Below, one piece after another: positions 25,999 through 32,374 of a stretch of 36,607 nucleotides of DNA; positions within the stretch are counted from its first letter, which is position 1, and each line of letters starts with the position of its first letter. Location of the stretch: the NCBI GenBank assembly GCA_027080775.1, contig JALWPV010000080.1, forward strand, positions 1 to 36,607, read 5' to 3'. This DNA is from Acidilobaceae archaeon (GTDB lineage Archaea; Thermoproteota; Thermoprotei_A; Sulfolobales; Acidilobaceae). The position numbers were made by a program, and so were the translations under genes. Under the pieces are notes generated by a model that did no database searches, had not been told where the DNA came from, and was given only the letters and a program-made list of their open reading frames with translations.

Positions 25999-26986
25999 GG
26001 AGCTGCTCGGGGCCATCGGGGTCGTAGCTATAGCCGTGGCCGCCCTATCCATAGCCCTCGGAAGCCCTAGGAGGCTCGTAGAGGAGCTCGCCTCAGTAGA
26101 CCCCTGGGCCCTCCTGGCATCGATAGCCCTCCTGATGCTGGTAGAGGTGGCGAAGGCCGCCAGGCTATGCGTGCTGGCCGACAAGGGCCTCGGCTCCATG
26201 AGGGCCTGCCTCTTAGCGAGGCTCCTCGGCAGGGCCGCCGCCAGCGTGACCCCCGCTGGCCTGGGGGGCATACCCACGAGGACCGCCGTGCTGGCGAGCG
26301 AGGCCAGGATAGAGTTCGGGAGGGCCTTCGGGGCCGCGGCGGGCGAGACCCTGGCCGATAACAGCGTCGCGCTCCTAGCCCTCTTCGCGGGTGCCGCCCT
26401 CGGGGTCATGAACCTGGTGGTACTAGCCGTGGCGGCCCTCATAGCCTTCTTATGGGTAACGGGCATCGTGGTAGGCGTCCACGAGAGGACGATAACCGCC
26501 CTCTACAGGCGCTTCCACATAACAGGCACCCTCAGGTGCAGCCTCGAGAGGGAGAGGAGAGCAGCCCTCCAGGCCCTCGGGATCCTCCTCAAGCCCCGGA
26601 GGGCGGCCCTGGTCTACGCCTACACCCTCGCAGCCCACGTCCTCGAGTACGCGAGCGTGCTAGTCTTCACGGGCACCTGGGGGGACCCCAGGCTATGGCT
26701 CCACTCCATACTAGCAGTCGAGGCCGGGTACCTCATGATCTTCACCCCAGCCCCAGGCGGGGGCGGGGGGGTCGAGTACGCCCTAGTCTCCTACCTAGGC
26801 CCACGGCTAGCCCTATACTGGAGAATAAGCTACCTCATAGCTGCACTCACACCCCTAGCCCTAGCATACATAGTCTACCCGGGCTTCAAGGAGTACCTCG
26901 GCAACTACAGAGCCGCGAGCACATGCGACGACATGGAGCGCCCAGAGCCCTCACGAGCAGGGGCCAGCCAAGCAAGCGCCTATTAA
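25976..26986 (+). CDS. UPF0104/LPG-synthase-TM family membrane protein (AglD-like)
   Basis: A 336-residue membrane protein with about eight hydrophobic helices. Family signatures are RLLGRAAASVTPAGLGGIP in the first half and FTPAPGGGGGVEYALVSYLGP near the C-terminus, the P-x-P-G-G-x-G-x-x-E motif of this family (lysylphosphatidylglycerol synthetase membrane domain, archaeal AglD C-terminal domain). It probably acts on polyprenyl-linked intermediates or lipids as a flippase or transferase component. TTG 25976 overlaps the upstream gene by 23 bases, so the two are likely co-transcribed, although no functional link is obvious. Confidence 0.8.
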   Translation: MKLGSTAKELLGAIGVVAIAVAALSIALGSPRRLVEELASVDPWALLASIALLMLVEVAKAARLCVLADKGLGSMRACLLARLLGRAAASVTPAGLGGIPTRTAVLASEARIEFGRAFGAAAGETLADNSVALLALFAGAALGVMNLVVLAVAALIAFLWVTGIVVGVHERTITALYRRFHITGTLRCSLERERRAALQALGILLKPRRAALVYAYTLAAHVLEYASVLVFTGTWGDPRLWLHSILAVEAGYLMIFTPAPGGGGGVEYALVSYLGPRLALYWRISYLIAALTPLALAYIVYPGFKEYLGNYRAASTCDDMERPEPSRAGASQASAY

Positions 26987-27013
26987 GAGAAGCGATGAAG
27001 CCCAGCCCAGGCG

Positions 27014-27023
27014 ATATTTAAGG
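27014..27023 (+). promoter_or_regulatory. TATA box of the TumE-like module
   Basis: ATATTTAAGG lies 36-45 bases before ATG 27059. It marks the beginning of the AT-richer accessory island. Confidence 0.6.
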
Positions 27024-27058
27024 TTGTAACTACACATATCCACCCCACGGGGGCTCCC

Positions 27059-27309
27059 ATGGCTGATGCCTCGGCAATAAACGCCATCGAGGAGTTAATC
27101 CTGAGGAGGAGACGGCTCATAGAAGAGATAAAAAAATCGAGAGAAAATATGGCATTAAAAGCGGGGAGTTCTACGAGAAATGGAGTAAGGGGTTACTACC
27201 TGAACCCCTCGATCCCGAGATGCATGGAGACTTCATGCTATGGTATGGGCTCATAGAGGAGCTTAACAGCATTGAAAGAGAGCTAAGGAGGAAACTCAAG
27301 ATGACGTGA
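27059..27309 (+). pseudogene. TumE-partner antitoxin, split by a -1 frameshift at an A7 run
   Basis: The frame from ATG 27059 encodes a helical start (ASAINAIEELILRRRRLIEE) and then turns into unlikely sequence after the A7 run at 27130-27136. The -1 frame takes over with convincing sequence, KYGIKSGEFYEKW then HGDFMLWYGLIEELNSIER, ending at TGA 27307. Adding one A restores an 82-83-residue all-helical protein that looks like the small antitoxin usually encoded before TumE (DUF6516) toxins. The run ATA AAA AAA forms an in-frame A-AAA-AAA slippery heptamer, so programmed -1 frameshifting, a sequencing error and a true mutation are all possible. The toxin gene follows. Confidence 0.7.
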
Positions 27310-27347
27310 GGTTCTACCAGGAGAGCGGGCAATGCAAACAAGACTAG

Positions 27348-27716
27348 TTGATACGGATAGCATATGTTACGGATAAACTACGGCGATTAGTGTTCCAAAA
27401 CATAATCCTCGCAACCTACAGGCCCGGCCCCACGGGCATGGATGGTTACTATAAGCTTCAAGCAGTGAAGAATGACTTCAAAATATTCGTGTCGGAACTC
27501 ATGATTAGAGGCTCAATAGCGAAGTATTCCTATACTCTCTTGCACAAGGAGGAAATCATACTCAGATACGATAACGCCCCGCATCACCCGCGTATAGAAA
27601 CGTTCCCGCATCATAAACACTGGAGAGACGAGGTAATGCCAATCTACGATCGTTCAATAGATTCCTTCCTGGAGGAGGCGGCATCCCTAATGGAGGGGCC
27701 AGGCCGTGGTAGATAG
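27348..27716 (+). CDS. TumE-like (DUF6516) toxin-family protein
   Basis: A 122-residue protein whose second half carries the strongly conserved DUF6516/TumE segment RYDNAPHHPRIETFPHHKH, preceded by SIAKYSYTLLHKEEIIL. The family is the toxin of type II-like pairs; it is proposed to be an RNase, but the mechanism is not settled. TTG 27348 gives the open frame. A better start signal, ATG 27332 with AGGAGAG six bases upstream, is in another frame that closes after 14 codons, so the 5' end may itself carry an indel. The gene is 38 bases after the frameshifted antitoxin. Base composition is clearly lower in GC than the chromosomal genes around. Confidence 0.75.
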   Translation: MIRIAYVTDKLRRLVFQNIILATYRPGPTGMDGYYKLQAVKNDFKIFVSELMIRGSIAKYSYTLLHKEEIILRYDNAPHHPRIETFPHHKHWRDEVMPIYDRSIDSFLEEAASLMEGPGRGR

Positions 27717-27909
27717 TAGCCCCTCCCCGCCTCATAGAGATGTAGCTGGGTGCTCCTGGGACCCCGTTACTCGGGCTCTTCTCCAGGCCATACGAGGTAG
27801 GCTCCACGCCAGGGAGTAAAGCCGGTCAGCGCCGCGCCAGAGCACCGCGGCTCTCGGCCGGGTTATGGGCGAGGTTATGAACTCTCCACGCGGGCCCGCG
27901 GGGTGTGGG

Positions 27910-28668
27910 GTGGGTTTGTTGGCGGGTAGGCTCTACGACATGCATTGCCACTGCAGCGAGTTCGAGCCCAGGGAGCTGGGGGCCATACTTGAGGGGCACC
28001 CGGGCCTGGTGGTCGTGGCCGTCTCGGAGGATGTGGAGAGCCTCCTGGAGACCATAGGGCTGGCCCACCTCTACCCGGGGAGGCTCGTGCCGTGCGCGGG
28101 CTTCCACCCCTGGGTGATAGGGGAGAGGCCCCTCTCCCAGCTCGAGGAGGTCCTCAGGCTAGCCTATAGGCACGGCATAGCATGCCTCGGGGAGGTGGGC
28201 CTCGACAGGAAGTTCGTACCCCACACCTGGGAGGCCCAGGTCCAGGTTTTCACGAGGATCCTCCGGGAGGCCCGCGACACGGGGGCCCTCGTGAACATAC
28301 ACGCCCCCGACGCCTGGAGGGACGCCCTAGCCCTACTCCTAGACTACGAGGTCGAGAGGGCCTTCTTCCACTGGTACACCGGGCCCCTAGACCTCATACC
28401 CGCCATAGGGGAGGCTGGCTACAAGGTCTCAATAAACGCCGCCATCAGGATACAGAAGAAGCACCAGAGGGTGGCCGCCCACACCCCCCTAGAGTACATG
28501 GTCACCGAGAGCGACGGCCCCTACAACTACAGGGGCCTGAGACTGAGCCCCGCAATGATACCAGAAACAATCAAGGTCATAGCCGAGGTAAAAGGCGTCG
28601 ACCCCCAGGAGGTCGAGGAGGCGGCTAGGAGGAACGCGGAGAGGCTCCTAGCAACGGTTAAACCCTAA
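27910..28668 (+). CDS. TatD family metal-dependent hydrolase
   Basis: A TIM-barrel amidohydrolase related to TatD DNases. Metal ligands are present in order: HCH in YDMHCHCSEF (His12 and His14 from this start), Glu in CLGEVGLDRK, His in VNIHAPD, His in FFHWYTGPL and Asp in TESDGPYNY. Length is about 252 residues, normal for the family. The start is ambiguous: GTG 27910 and TTG 27919 both have GGGGTG-type sites and place the first beta strand right at the N-terminus. ATG 27865 would add 15 residues of low-complexity sequence. Codon use is that of the host, so this is chromosomal DNA between two accessory patches. Confidence 0.88.
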   Translation: MGLLAGRLYDMHCHCSEFEPRELGAILEGHPGLVVVAVSEDVESLLETIGLAHLYPGRLVPCAGFHPWVIGERPLSQLEEVLRLAYRHGIACLGEVGLDRKFVPHTWEAQVQVFTRILREARDTGALVNIHAPDAWRDALALLLDYEVERAFFHWYTGPLDLIPAIGEAGYKVSINAAIRIQKKHQRVAAHTPLEYMVTESDGPYNYRGLRLSPAMIPETIKVIAEVKGVDPQEVEEAARRNAERLLATVKP

Positions 28669-28670
28669 AA
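28665..28670 (+). promoter_or_regulatory. TATA box of the tRNA gene
   Basis: CTAAAA just at the stop of the TatD gene, about 32-37 bases before the first base of the tRNA. Confidence 0.5.
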
Positions 28671-28701
28671 GCCCCACGACCACAAGCCCCAAGCTAGGGG
28701 A

Positions 28702-28795
28702 GCCGCCGTAGCTCAGCGGTAGACCCCTGCGCGGGGCCGACAGCGCCGGCCTTGTAAGCCGGTGGTCGCGGGTTCGAATCCCGCCGGCGGCTCCA
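28702..28795 (+). tRNA. tRNA-Thr(UGU) with a 19-base insertion in the D-arm
   Basis: The acceptor stem is GCCGCCG (28702-28708) paired with CGGCGGC (28785-28791), discriminator T28792 and encoded CCA (28793-28795). The anticodon stem CCGGC/GCCGG encloses loop CTTGTAA, anticodon TGT. The T-arm is GCGGG-TTCGAAT-CCCGC. The D-stem GCTC (28711-28714) can only pair with GAGC if 19 bases are removed between 28722 and 28743, so the gene appears to carry an intron at an unusual D-arm site. The 3' half is the apparent integration target of the elements downstream. Confidence 0.85.
28724..28742 (+). other. candidate tRNA intron in the D-stem
   Basis: Removing 28724-28742 (or equally 28723-28741, because both ends have A) joins GGTAGA to GCG and restores the D-stem GCTC/GAGC. 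The segment itself contains a small hairpin, CCCC-TGCGC-GGGG. I could not draw a canonical bulge-helix-bulge around the junctions by eye, so the splice mechanism is unproven. Confidence 0.6.
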
Positions 28796-28809
28796 CAAAC
28801 ACCTCCTAA
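28751..28809. repeat. att-like repeat, copy A (inside the intact tRNA-Thr)
   Basis: The 59 bases from the anticodon loop through the tRNA 3' end and 14 bases of flank recur at 29910-29968 with a single mismatch (A28756 versus G29915). This fits the left attachment site of an element integrated in the tRNA gene. Confidence 0.85.
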
Positions 28810-28856
28810 CCATCACAGGCCTAGTTGTAATTGCAAGCGCTACATCCCTGCGGTGC

Positions 28857-28863
28857 TTTTAAG
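28857..28863 (+). promoter_or_regulatory. TATA box of the DUF104/PIN module
   Basis: TTTTAAGG lies about 38-44 bases before the TTG at 28901. The start also has AGGTGG five bases upstream. Confidence 0.5.
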
Positions 28864-28900
28864 GCTTAGGACTGTGTTATAGAAGAGTTAGGTGGGCGGA

Positions 28901-29107
28901 TTGGCTAGGGTTGTTCGTGTGCGTTATGAGGGGGGTGTGTTAAAGCCTCTGGAGGAGCTAGACCTTAACGAGGGAGAGGAGTTGACGGTTGTTATTAAGG
29001 GCAGGAGCTTCTACGAGGTGGCCAGGGAGCTCCAGGTTGAAGCGAGGGAGGATGTGGATAAACTAGTTTCGGAGGTCCGCGGGCGTGGCAAGAAGCTCTA
29101 CAACTAG
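28901..29107 (+). CDS. DUF104-family antitoxin
   Basis: A 68-residue protein matching the AF2212/PG0164-like (DUF104) antitoxin family: an N-terminal beta part VVRVRYEGGVLKPLEELDL, then NEGEELTVVI, followed by a toxin-wrapping tail with helix FYEVARELQVEAREDVDKL. TTG 28901 is preferred over GTG 28892 because it has AGGTGG at the right distance and gives the family's usual MARVVRVRY-type N-terminus. It overlaps the PIN-domain gene by 23 bases, the usual arrangement for such pairs. Confidence 0.85.
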   Translation: MARVVRVRYEGGVLKPLEELDLNEGEELTVVIKGRSFYEVARELQVEAREDVDKLVSEVRGRGKKLYN

Positions 29108-29591
29108 CGTTGTGCTAGACACTACTGTCATCGTTAAAAGCATCCTAAAGCCTCCAAGGCATCTTCCTCCCCACGTATATAGGCGGGAGGTCGAGACACA
29201 CAGGAAAATCCATGCTATCCTGGAGATTCTTGAGAGCCGAGGCTATACAGTCTACTTTCCCCGGGCGGGTATCGTTGAAGTGGCAGCTGTTCTGAAACGG
29301 GGTGGACTTAGCAGACAAGCCATAATCGGGCTGGTAAAGAGTATGGAGGAGACGTTTATCATCGTAGGCGAGGACATAGTCTATGGTAAAGCCTTCGAGA
29401 TAGCTCTTGAAAGGGCTCCCTCAGGCTTTGACACCTACTTCATAGCATTAGCTGCAGCGACAAGCTCAATGCTGATAACCGATGACAAACCCATGGCTAG
29501 CCATGCAAAGGCCCTAGGTATAGAAACGATTCTCGTGCGAGAGACTAGTCTAGAACAAATACGAAGGAACCTAGCAAAACAACCAAAGTAA
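29085..29591 (+). CDS. PIN-domain toxin (VapC family)
   Basis: A 168-residue PIN-domain ribonuclease of a toxin-antitoxin pair. Predicted metal-binding acids are Asp12 (VVLDTTVIVKS), Glu65 (AGIVEVAAVL), Asp116 (GFDTYFIALAAA) and Asp133/Asp134 (LITDDKPM). GTG 29085 has GGAGGT eight bases upstream. The gene appears intact. Together with its antitoxin it is the only coding content of the 1.16-kb interval between tRNA repeats A and B. Confidence 0.87.
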   Translation: MARSSTTSVVLDTTVIVKSILKPPRHLPPHVYRREVETHRKIHAILEILESRGYTVYFPRAGIVEVAAVLKRGGLSRQAIIGLVKSMEETFIIVGEDIVYGKAFEIALERAPSGFDTYFIALAAATSSMLITDDKPMASHAKALGIETILVRETSLEQIRRNLAKQPK

Positions 29592-29909
29592 AACCCGTAG
29601 CACGTCCACGGCTCCTCGAAGCCTTCACGATAATGTCCGGGATAATATTCTGGTTGCCCTGAACACATAGTAACGTTAATAGCTAGTCGTACAACTAGGT
29701 TACTGCCCGCCTCTGGCGCTGCTCTGGCATACGTGTTCAGGAGGAGCCACGAGAGGAGATTTCCCTCGGCCCCAAGCTCTCGCAACAAGACCTTACTCGC
29801 AGGGCAGCGTTTCACTGGGCAGGCATGATCATTTGCCTTGATAGCTGGCTGTGCGTAAACGTTTCAGATTCTCATCGATTACTGAGACATCTGTATCTGT
29901 ATCTCTGGT
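29592..29909. other. region without a recognisable gene, up to repeat B
   Basis: No frame here looks like a protein. A minus-strand frame reaching into it is a shadow of the PIN gene, and another ends in translated tRNA sequence. The composition is AT-richer than the chromosome. It may contain element termini, but I see no repeats or RNA structure that I can defend. Confidence 0.5.
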
Positions 29910-29968
29910 CTTGTGAGCCGGTGGTCGCGGGTTCGAATCCCGCCGGCGGCTCCACAAACACCTCCTAA
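29910..29968. repeat. att-like repeat, copy B (tRNA-Thr 3' half plus flank)
   Basis: 58 of 59 bases match 28751-28809, including the anticodon loop, T-arm, acceptor 3' strand, CCA and 14 flanking bases. The 5' half of the tRNA is absent, so it is not a working tRNA. It is best explained as the right attachment site. Confidence 0.85.
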
Positions 29969-30019
29969 TCTTCGAGATTATATTACTATCCTCATTTAGA
30001 ACACTTTTACACCCAATCT

Positions 30020-30364
30020 TCACGTTTTCAGTTCTAACTCGAACTCATAGCCTAGTTCGGAGGCTGCCTCGGCTATCACTCTGAAGTCTTTATCTCTTGT
30101 TATCAGCCTCTCCCCTCTGTTAAGTGCTATGGAAGCTATTAGTAGGTCGGCGAATGCTTGAGGACTTCCTTTCTTTAATAGTTGCAGTTGGAGTTTATGA
30201 GCGGTGAGATAATCTTGCTCCACGGGGAATATAACGTTGCCTTGGAAGCGTTTGTAGTACACTATACGAGGGTATTCCACGAGGGTCACGACGCTTATAT
30301 CCTCGATTATGTGCTTCCTCTCGCGGACCAGGTCTATCACAATACTGGTATCTAGTATAGTCAA
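30020..30364 (-). CDS. VapC-type PIN-domain toxin
   Basis: A 114-residue PIN-domain ribonuclease, compact like most VapC toxins. Predicted active-site acids are Asp5 (MTILDTSIVIDL), Glu30 (SVVTLVEYPR), Asp73 (AFADLLIASIA) and Asp91/Asp93 (LITRDKDF). The TTG start overlaps the antitoxin's TGA by four bases (TTGA), showing translational coupling. The gene appears intact. It lies just after repeat B, in the second interval of the island. Confidence 0.9.
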   Translation of the reverse strand: MTILDTSIVIDLVRERKHIIEDISVVTLVEYPRIVYYKRFQGNVIFPVEQDYLTAHKLQLQLLKKGSPQAFADLLIASIALNRGERLITRDKDFRVIAEAASELGYEFELELKT

Positions 30365-30609
30365 GATAGTCGCTCCCTCTCGCGTCTACGCAACTCTTCT
30401 ACATCGTATTCTCCCGCCTCAATGTCCTCTAGTAGCTGCTCTCTCTCCACGCCGAGCCTAGCCCTAATTTCTTCGATACTAATCCGACCCCAGAGCCTCG
30501 CCGTCACCTCCTCCACAACTCTCCGGGCCTCCTCCTCCGAGACCCACGGGGGCAGTCTAACCGTGATAGTCTTCGGCTTACTACCCACCGCCACCACCAC
30601 TCCTACCAA
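30361..30609 (-). CDS. VapB-type antitoxin
   Basis: An antitoxin of about 82 residues directly upstream of the VapC gene. The N-terminal segment KPKTITVRLPPWVSEEEA looks like a ribbon-helix-helix DNA-binding domain. The C-terminal half is helical and highly charged (EQLLEDIEAGEYDVEELRRR), as expected for a toxin-binding tail. The start is uncertain: TTG 30609 gives the longest frame, while GGTAGGAG suggests that one of the GTG codons a few triplets later is used. Confidence 0.8.
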   Translation of the reverse strand: MVGVVVAVGSKPKTITVRLPPWVSEEEARRVVEEVTARLWGRISIEEIRARLGVEREQLLEDIEAGEYDVEELRRRERERLS

Positions 30610-30675
30610 ACTTCAGCTAATGAATTCCCGCTCAAACCTTAAAGGTACTCGTGAGCCTTAAGATTCGAACCTCTG

Positions 30676-30905
30676 TTATTGATGCGAAACAGTCTTCATA
30701 TCCTCCTCAAGCTCCCTGGAGGTCGTAGTTTAGCGGTGCCCTTCTGGAACGCAGCTCGTAGGGAAACTCCCTGAGACTTAACCCAGCCAGCTCAGCGGCC
30801 TTCCCCAGCGAAACCCTCCCCTCACGGTAGAGTTCAAGTGCCACTAGTAGCCCTAGCTCCTCCTCGACGCTACGAGGCCTCGCGGGCTCAGAGTCTAATT
30901 AGCAT
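30676..30905 (-). pseudogene. UPF0175 antitoxin remnant with frameshift(s)
   Basis: The minus strand reads VALELYREGRVSLGKAAEL, then AGLSLREF and PLNYDLQ, the unmistakable second half of UPF0175 small proteins. At the GGG of 30713-30715 the frame is lost; skipping one base continues as ELEEDMKTVSHQ and stops at 30676. The N-terminal part of the family is missing, and the only nearby ATG (30903-30905) is also out of frame by one base. So the gene is truncated and interrupted. UPF0175 proteins are usually antitoxin-like partners of PIN or DUF3368 toxins. Confidence 0.65.
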
Positions 30906-30946
30906 GCTAGCCTATTATGTTCTAAGAGCATGAAGGGCGGCCCTCC

Positions 30947-31142
30947 CTAGACCCAGCCCTTGCTGCCGTACTTCTCTATAAGCTCCCTTGTTCTTATGGA
31001 GCTGGTGGGCTAGCTCCTCCCCCTCCACTGGCTCGTGGACAACCACCTCTACGCCCCCAATAATGTATCTGCAGGGCTCCACTACATCGGGAACCTCATC
31101 CAGGCTATGGTAGACCTTAACCCTAGCCTTAACCGCGCCCAA
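30947..31142 (-). pseudogene. small protein downstream of HicB, interrupted by a frameshift
   Basis: From TTG 31142, which has GGAGGT five bases before it, the frame reads KARVKVYHSLDEVPDVVEP then VEVVVHEPVEGEELAHQLHK. Near 30986-30996 one extra A shifts it: removing one base continues as TRELIEKYGSKGWV and stops at 30947. The uncorrected frame instead runs on to 30915 with unlikely sequence. It overlaps the 3' end of the HicB-like gene by 14 bases. I do not recognise the family; it is not a standard HicA. It could be a toxin partner or an unrelated small protein. Confidence 0.5.
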
Positions 31143-31350
31143 CTTCAACCTCCAGCACGCCCACAATGCCCCGATCGAGCCGCTCCAGCTTCTCCAGAGC
31201 CTCCGGGACCTCTTCTAGGTATAGCTCCAGAGCCTCTCGGGGATTCTTAATTGCCTCCTCAACCGTTTTGCCTTGGCTGGTGACCCCTGTAGTAACCTCT
31301 CTAGCCACATACATATCCTCCTCGAGCCAAACAACGACTCTTACACGCAT
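31129..31350 (-). CDS. HicB-like antitoxin
   Basis: A 73-residue HicB-type protein: RVRVVVWLEEDMYVAREV then GVTSQGKTVEEAIKNPREAL and ELYLEEVPE, the classic HicB partial RNase-H-like fold. ATG 31350 is the true start. The frame stays open to 31497 only because it reads through a tRNA T-arm fragment. A TATA-like CTTTAA lies about 22 bases upstream on the minus strand, so the mRNA is probably leaderless. The start sits in a perfect 12-base palindrome, CATCCCGGGATG, a possible autoregulatory site. No HicA is visible. Confidence 0.8.
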   Translation of the reverse strand: MRVRVVVWLEEDMYVAREVTTGVTSQGKTVEEAIKNPREALELYLEEVPEALEKLERLDRGIVGVLEVEVGRG

Positions 31351-31467
31351 CCCGGGATGCCCCTTAAAGTTACGATAAAAGTTACAATACCTGCTTCCAA
31401 GATAAAATCTTGACAGCCCGTATTTTTCTATTATTAATAGTTTGGCTGAAATAATGTTTTGTAGGGT

Positions 31468-31491
31468 GGTGGTCGCGGGTTCGAATCCCGC
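31468..31491. repeat. diverged third copy of the tRNA 3' segment (copy C)
   Basis: GGTGGTCGCGGGTTCGAATC plus CCGC (24 bases) is identical to the variable loop and T-arm of the tRNA-Thr. To the left, TTTTGTAGGGTG aligns without gaps to CCTTGTAAGCCG with several mismatches. To the right the acceptor sequence differs (TAGCATCTC). It is a degenerate att-like remnant, or the 3' piece of another tRNA. Confidence 0.7.
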
Positions 31492-31644
31492 TAGCATCTC
31501 TGTTCTAAGTAGAGCAAGACTATGTGCAGGATCCTCGTCTGCCTAGCTAGACGGCGTATGGTAGACCTTTGAAGAGGTGGATGTGCTGGGCGGGTATATG
31601 GGGGGCGGCCAGCGAAGTGGTCTGCGTGTTTTCGTCCCCTCATG

Positions 31645-31652
31645 GTTTAATA
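31645..31652 (+). promoter_or_regulatory. TATA box of the AbrB/VapC module
   Basis: GTTTAATA lies 24-31 bases before GTG 31676, implying a leaderless transcript. Confidence 0.6.
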
Positions 31653-31675
31653 GTCGGGCTTAGCCGGGTTGAATT

Positions 31676-31957
31676 GTGAGTGGACCTGATTTGCCCCTTA
31701 AGTTGAGGGTTAGGAGGAAGGGCTACATAATACTGCCGAAGGCCATTCGGGAGGCGGTAGGCATAGATGAGGGTGATGAGGTTATAGTCGAGCTTGGGGA
31801 TGGAATCATACTCAAGCCCGCGAAGAGGAGGGTTAACGAGGAGGAGATTAGAAGATCCCTAAGGATGCATCTGGAGAGGCTTAGGGAGATACAGGGCAGA
31901 AGGGAGCCTAGGCCCGGCGAGCTCGCCGGGGCGTATCTCGAGGAGGAGTTCGAGTGA
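31676..31957 (+). CDS. AbrB/MazE-type (SpoVT-AbrB) antitoxin
   Basis: A 93-residue swapped-hairpin AbrB protein: LKLRVRRKGYIILPKAIRE then VGIDEGDEVIVELGDGIILK, followed by a charged helical tail (about 50-93) that would bind a PIN toxin. GTG 31676 is leaderless by its TATA box. Its TGA overlaps the start of the next gene as GTGA, the usual VapBC coupling. The antitoxin reads intact while its toxin is broken, so it is either an orphan antitoxin or on its way to decay. Confidence 0.85.
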   Translation: MSGPDLPLKLRVRRKGYIILPKAIREAVGIDEGDEVIVELGDGIILKPAKRRVNEEEIRRSLRMHLERLREIQGRREPRPGELAGAYLEEEFE

Positions 31958-32374
31958 TAAAGGCCTTCATAGATTCCCCCGCTCCTCGTTCACCTCAACG
32001 CGATGTCGGCCCCAAAGCTAGGATGCTCTACAAGGGCTTCTACATAAGAGCCCTAGCCGAGTATAAGCTCTGCACAGACGTACTCGTACTCGGCGAAGTC
32101 GTCTACGTCTCCAGGGAGAAGTAATCCCATATGACGTTTCAGTGGAATTTTATAGAATCAGTAGTCCTCCCCTACGTATCCATTATCAATCTAGTATCAA
32201 TCTAGGCGAGGACGAGTACAGACTAGCAGCGGAAATCCTTGTGGAGTATAGCCTCAAAACCTCAGGCTCCCTCCACTTGGGGGCCATGCTTAGTAGTGGC
32301 ATCAACTGGTAATTAGTGAGTATAGGGGGTTTGATGGGGTAGTGGCGGTAAAAGATTATGGATGTAAACCCTAA
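31954..32374 (+). pseudogene. VapC PIN-domain toxin, inactivated by several frameshifts
   Basis: Starting at GTG 31954 the frame reads VIKAFIDSPAPR, then PKARMLYKGFYIRALAEYK and DVLVLGEVVYVSREK, and hits TAA at 32122. Recognisable PIN-domain sequence goes on in shifted frames: IPYDVSVEF, then IESVVLPYVSIINL, then GEDEYRLAAEILVEYSL and LHLGAMLSSGIN, then FDGVVAVKDYG, ending at 32374. One shift is explained exactly by an 11-bp tandem duplication. The first metal-binding motif is also altered, since FIDS is followed by PAPRS rather than SVLV. The N-terminal Asp and the Glu of LGEVVYVS remain, but no functional toxin can be made. Confidence 0.8.
32184..32205 (+). repeat. 11-bp tandem duplication within the dead VapC gene
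   Basis: TATCAATCTAG occurs twice in a row. Deleting one copy joins YVSIINL directly to GEDEYRL in one frame, as in intact relatives, so the duplication is a recent inactivating event. Confidence 0.85.

Noticed and set aside
27562-27807. Minus-strand frame across the TumE-like gene end
   Set aside because: It is antisense to the conserved TumE segment and shows no protein-like pattern.
29435-29815. 126-residue minus-strand frame overlapping the PIN toxin
   Set aside because: It is mostly antisense to the PIN gene, with odd composition and no ribosome-binding site.
29829-30023. Minus-strand frame containing RRRDSNPRPPA
   Set aside because: This peptide is the familiar artefact of translating a tRNA 3' end (here repeat B) and does not indicate a gene.
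30658-30680. T-arm-like GATTCGAACCTC as a fourth tRNA fragment
   Set aside because: The flanks do not pair as a T-stem, and TTCGAA is a common palindrome, so the resemblance is not enough.
31351-31497. N-terminal extension of the HicB-like gene reading AGFEPATTTLQ
   Set aside because: The sequence is translated tRNA T-arm (repeat C). The HicB family start and its promoter fit ATG 31350.
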